From: Blastobasis lacticolella
Taxonomy: Eukaryota > Arthropoda > Insecta > Lepidoptera > Blastobasidae
Assembly: GCA_905147135.1 (NCBI GenBank)
Contig: LR990068.1
Span: 2,066,001 to 2,130,000 of the forward strand
DNA length: 64,000 nucleotides
Direction: 5' to 3'
In this document: in pieces, positions 44,650 through 64,000 of the stretch
How the letters are laid out: every line of letters begins with the position of its first letter
How positions within the stretch are numbered: the stretch's first letter is position 1
Position numbers and translations under genes: made by a program
The notes under the pieces: model-generated
The model's database searches: none
What the model saw: the letters and a program-made list of their open reading frames with translations, nothing else
Told to the model about the DNA's origin: nothing

Positions 44650-46237
44650 GAACGTATTTACAGTAAAATCTTGAACTCTAAAACAAATATAAGTATGATA
44701 TACAATATTTAACAAAGCCTCTTACATTTTCAAGAAATTACTGTTGTAATTGTTCTATACACAACATTTGAACTAACCGGGTCAGACCTCGCATGTTTTT
44801 TACGTAATTTACATGGGCCTTTTCCTTGCTAATGTTTCTTTATTACTCTATTTAATGGGCACTTTATCACTGACAGTAGTGATAACATGGCAAATACAGT
44901 AATTGGAACAGCTAAATCTCCATGATAGCATCTCAAACAACCACAAGCTCTTCCGAAGACATTTGTAAAACTGAAAGGACGTTGCTACGTTTCCTGGAAG
45001 AGTTAGGATGGCAGGAACAATAGGGTATCTAGGAATACATCACATCCACGCAGAATAGGCGCGAGTTCGTCTGACTACAGAAACAGCCCGGTTAAATCTA
45101 TCCATCTATCTAGTGATAACATGACAAATACAGTCATGGGAACAGCTATATATCCATGACAACTTTCTACTTTCAGCAGGACATAGAAATATTGCATTAC
45201 CAAGAAGCTAAGCACTTTAATCACACATTTACCCAGCTAACGTTTAACATATCATTGGTCCACAGCTACTATCATCATTCTATGCTTTCCCACAGTGGTG
45301 TTGTGGACTTATTGCATCATATACAACACTTTCTCACTGTCCGTTACAGATATATGGTACTAAATTGTAAAAAATGCACAAAGTTCATCTAGTTTGGCTT
45401 CATAGTGTGTTCACACGGTTGTGTGTGAAAAAATACGAACAGAAACTAGCCTATGTTCATTAGTTATAGCTAGTGTCAAATAAGAAGAGACTTGGCGGGT
45501 CACGTGGTTCGACTTGCGCTGCATACGATTACCTGCGCGCAATCCCCTCCACTGCCATTTGACAAGTCTCTTCTTTCGTGACACGGGTTAAACCGTCATA
45601 CTCTGTAACCAATATTGACTGACTATTACTCTAATTGTTTTCTTAAAACCAGGTAAAATAGTTGTCAGAGCCCTTTACAACGGCAAGAGCAAAAGTTACA
45701 TGCATTTTTCATGGCTAACAATTCAGCATCTCGTCATTTCTATTGGTAGTTATTAAGTAATATATTGCATGTTTTGCAAGTTTTTCCTGAATATCTGACG
45801 TTACATCTTCATGGCTTCTTTACACTCTTTAGTACCTTCATTATTTGTGAGACCAAACGATGTATCTATGACCTATCTAGGATTCTTCTTTAACATTTGT
45901 CATACGATAGTCTTTTCTGTAATTTTGCACACCACAAACATCATATAGTTCCACCATCAGCTGATATGTACTTCACTGCATATACTGTGTATTTCTGTAT
46001 GGTCCATTGCATTGTCTCTTCCACTTGAGACAACTCGGTAAAGGACTGTCTATGGAAGCCGAAACACGCTTGCAGAAATATATACTATCCTTCTTGACTT
46101 ACCAACTTCACTAGTCAGTGTCCGTTCACTATTTTCACTAAAACTATTTCACTTCACTATAGTGTCTGCTCAAACGTCACTTCACTATGAGTGTCCATTG
46201 CACTGTTTAACACTAAACACAGTAGTCTTGACCGGCT
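44650..46237. other. region downstream of the YY1 stop, with one small palindromic element
   Basis: Likely includes the YY1 3' UTR (next to 46238). 45475-45582 is a small inverted-repeat element: gtcaaataagaagagactt pairs with aagtctcttctttcgtgac; a related half lies at 51898-51966. I see no other gene. Confidence 0.4.
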
Positions 46238-61706
<15,469 letters not shown>

Positions 61707-61764
61707 GAAGCAGCTGCAACAAAGATCATAAAATACGTAAGTATGGAAGGTTCAGCTTAGCCCA

Positions 61765-61930
61765 TTCCGAAACTACAGGCATGAGGCAATACATCTTAGT
61801 CCTTACAGTGACAAAGCACCTGCCGTTCTGTATTTTTGTAACCTGCAATGTAAATGTATGAGTTTTAGATGTCACAGGCGACAGTTACCACTTACCATCA
61901 GGTGGGCTGTCTGCTTGTCCGTCGCTGAAT
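61765..61930 (-). repeat. repeat family R7
   Basis: Reverse complement copy: catgaggcaatacatcttag, cagtgacaaagcacctgc, gtcacaggcgacagttacca, catcaggtgggctgtctgc. In the intron upstream of the YY1 start exon. Confidence 0.6.
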
Positions 61931-63380
61931 AGCAAAAAAGAACTTGTGATGCATTCATTGGTGGGCCTAAATTCCTAAATAAACATGGAAAGATCTTTTA
62001 TTTGGTCCAAAGACAATCAAGTCTTAAATACTAAATTGATAAACACATCAACTTAGTAAAGACAACACACCTGCGGTTGATAAATATCTCCAAACAACCT
62101 TTAAAATTTCGGACTTTTTCCAGTTTTTTGCTTAGAACTCGAAAAAAGCGGCCAGTAGCAAAAAATATTCTTACACTAAGTAATAAAATACATAAAATTC
62201 TCTACAACTTTTGCTTCATAAATTTTTCTATATGCTGAACTGACTAGGTAAAGCTAAGAACAATCTTGACGAAACTGGTTTCCAAATAAAAAAACTGCAT
62301 TGAAATTGGTTCATTCCTTTGGTCACCACAAACAGACACACAGAGCTTGGAGGTTAAAAATCAACTTATATTATGACTTGACTTGTTTTATTGTTTATTA
62401 TCCTTCCTTGATTGTGCTATATGTTTCTATTTGCTAACCTCTGTGCCATTAGAAAAATCACACCATATATAAGCATTGCCACAATAGTTTTATTTATCAT
62501 ATGATGATGTATAATGATGATGATGATGATATAGGCTCACTGTCGTGTCTTATAATTCATACCAAGGTGGTTAAAAGGTTTATCTAAGTATCTACTACTA
62601 CTATGTTGACATAACATCCCAAAATGAGTCTTGGTCTCCGACACGAAGATGTTTCATTCCACTTTGTCCTCTGCCACCTCCTGCCAACAGTTAGCCCAGA
62701 GTTCCAACAGACCGGAGGGTCTAACGAACTAAATTGTGGTATTGTATGGTCGGTTGGTTAGTTTAATAGGTCAGAGTGGAACGACAAACCTAAAGTAGAG
62801 TGTGGTATTATTTACTTTTAATAGTAAACACATTACTGATTCAATAATTTATAACATTATTTTAATGTAGGACTTAAAAATGTAAACCAATTATACATTA
62901 CAAATGTTTACCATTGAAATCATTAAAAGTGATACAATTTTCTAATGACCTAATTAGAACAATGCCGAAACTAATAAGTGTATTCATTAGTAATTTAATT
63001 ACATAAAATCACTATCTCGCTAAGTATCCTGTTTTTAAAAAGACCAGTTTAGACCAACGACAATACTATAAAATCAAGGAAGATGTAAACTATCCATCTA
63101 AAAATATAACTACCAATGTATATGTATTTATAGTACCAAACAGGGCACTTGTGTATTCAATAATAAATACAGCTCTGTTTTAATGGCATATTTAGACTTT
63201 ATCAAAGCAGTATCATTGTTTACAGTTAGTACGCGACGTCAATAAGTACTCATTATTATTGTAATACGAAAACAACTTGGTATCATGCTATTCTAATGAG
63301 ATGCCTGGTGCGTTCGTAACGAAGCCATTGTCCGTAACATGGTTTTTTTATTGTTAAACAGACGTGTATGTCAAAGATGC
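61931..63380. other. putative YY1 first intron, unassigned
   Basis: AT-rich DNA with a (gat)n microsatellite at 62505-62530. No frame, exon or known repeat recognised. Confidence 0.4.
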
Positions 63381-63660
63381 GCTGGGAGACAGGCAGACAC
63401 GTCCTTTCACAACAATGGCCAAGCTGTTACTGATATTTTACCGGGCGGCGGGCGGCGCGGCGGATGACCGGGTAAGTACGACAATTTTTTTTTTGATAAA
63501 TTTCTATATGTACCACGCCACAACTCTGCATCACTAATCACTGCATGCATGACCTCTACTTTGTCCTCTCTTTATCTGATAGAGGATATGTATTAGCAGA
63601 GAAAAGAAAAACACTTGTTACAAAGTGTCAAAAAGTACGATGTTTTCAGAAATAGTTTAC

Positions 63661-63850
63661 CTTTATTTATCTTCTCGACAAAAGCTGAAAGCCCCCCCCG
63701 GAGACCAGTTTGGACTGCGTCGTAGGCACAGGTTTCTCCGCCACAATATTTACCGCAATCAATGCACCGGGCTTCAGTGAAAAAAAGTTCGATATTTAGA
63801 CTCAAAAATATTTGAAATTTACGCGAAAATGTTTATAAAATATGTCCGAC
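63661..63850 (-). other. candidate non-coding first exon of YY1
   Basis: On the minus strand a stretch without any ATG from about 63845 ends at a fair donor (AAATAAAG|GTAAAC, end 63661). The next acceptor is that of the start exon (61713). Inferred from position and signals only; the transcription start is a guess. Confidence 0.35.
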
Positions 63851-63907
63851 TAAACATGGCGTCCAAATATGTCCGACCAAATTCAATATGGCGATGCAAA
63901 ATGGACG
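63851..63907. promoter_or_regulatory. candidate bidirectional promoter with YY1-like motifs
   Basis: aacATGGCGtcc (63854), aatATGGCGatg (63887) and aaATGGacg (63899) match the YY1/PHO core (ATGGC, i.e. GCCAT). They lie between the putative YY1 first exon (minus) and a possible plus-strand first exon. Confidence 0.35.
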
Positions 63908-63941
63908 CCCGCTCGGCCGGGGAGCTCCAAAGAAAGATCAG
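63888..63941 (+). CDS. possible first coding exon of a divergent gene, partial
   Basis: Plus strand: an ATG at 63888 opens MAMQNGRPLGRGAPKKDQ to a donor CAG|GTAAAG after 63941. A second ATG at 63901 opens MDARSAGELQRKI in another frame. The GC-rich start, position opposite YY1 and good donor suggest a real 5' exon, but I recognise neither peptide. The window ends 59 nt later. Confidence 0.3.
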
Positions 63942-64000
63942 GTAAAGAAATTCTACACGTTCTCATAATTTTAACTATTTGACAGCGAACAGTGTTGCCA

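Noticed and set aside
63593..63805. Cys-rich minus-strand frame (CIDCGKYCGGETCAY) that could be a coding exon before YY1
   Set aside because: No ATG in the frame and none in the whole stretch. Spliced to the YY1 start exon it hits TGA at once. Kept only as a candidate 5' UTR exon.

Overview
This is nuclear DNA of an insect, almost certainly a moth or butterfly. Genes are split by small and medium introns inside AT-rich DNA full of short interspersed repeats: two tRNA-derived SINE families, 5'-truncated RTE-type retrotransposon tails ending in (gat)n, and many small inverted-repeat DNA elements. All gene models below were assembled by hand from reading frames, splice signals and phase bookkeeping; no search was run. 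Left part (about 3.3-36.4 kb): a cluster of three paralogous genes for secreted leucine-rich-repeat proteins. Gene A (+, 3308-11569, 419 aa), gene B (-, 16473-24816, 765 aa) and gene C (+, 31073-36366, 414 aa) each have five coding exons with the same intron phases (1, 2, 1, 1). They share a signal-peptide exon, an LRR exon of exactly 676 nt, a short LRR exon, an exon with the motif NFTC...DCF.xLQLHL, and a last exon with TWL.A......PVS. I do not recognise the family by name. Gene B carries a private C-terminal extension of twenty 17-residue repeats (INLPT.HNVS.TxAPTV), most with an N-x-S sequon: a predicted heavily glycosylated stalk, coded by a tandem array that runs on past the present stop codon. 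Right part (46.2-61.7 kb, minus strand): one complete gene for the Polycomb-type zinc-finger transcription factor YY1/Pleiohomeotic, 11 coding exons and 391 aa, with all phases consistent. A possible non-coding first exon lies near 63.7-63.85 kb. The opposite strand has a possible start of a divergently transcribed gene at 63.89-63.94 kb, and YY1-like ATGGCG motifs lie between them. Two YY1 exon borders have been copied into the following introns. One copy lies within an 18-bp minisatellite (54.9-55.55 kb). The other was repeated together with SINE pieces (47.27-48.36 kb). The rest is repeats, often nested. Several insertions can be dated relative to each other from intact target-site duplications: RTE and Gly-SINE copies in a 65-bp minisatellite, a hAT-like element in a SINE, a 251-bp element with CTG duplications inside an RTE tail and a SINE, and a 623-bp element inside an RT fragment. 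No rRNA operon, functional tRNA gene, CRISPR array or bacterial-type feature was seen.
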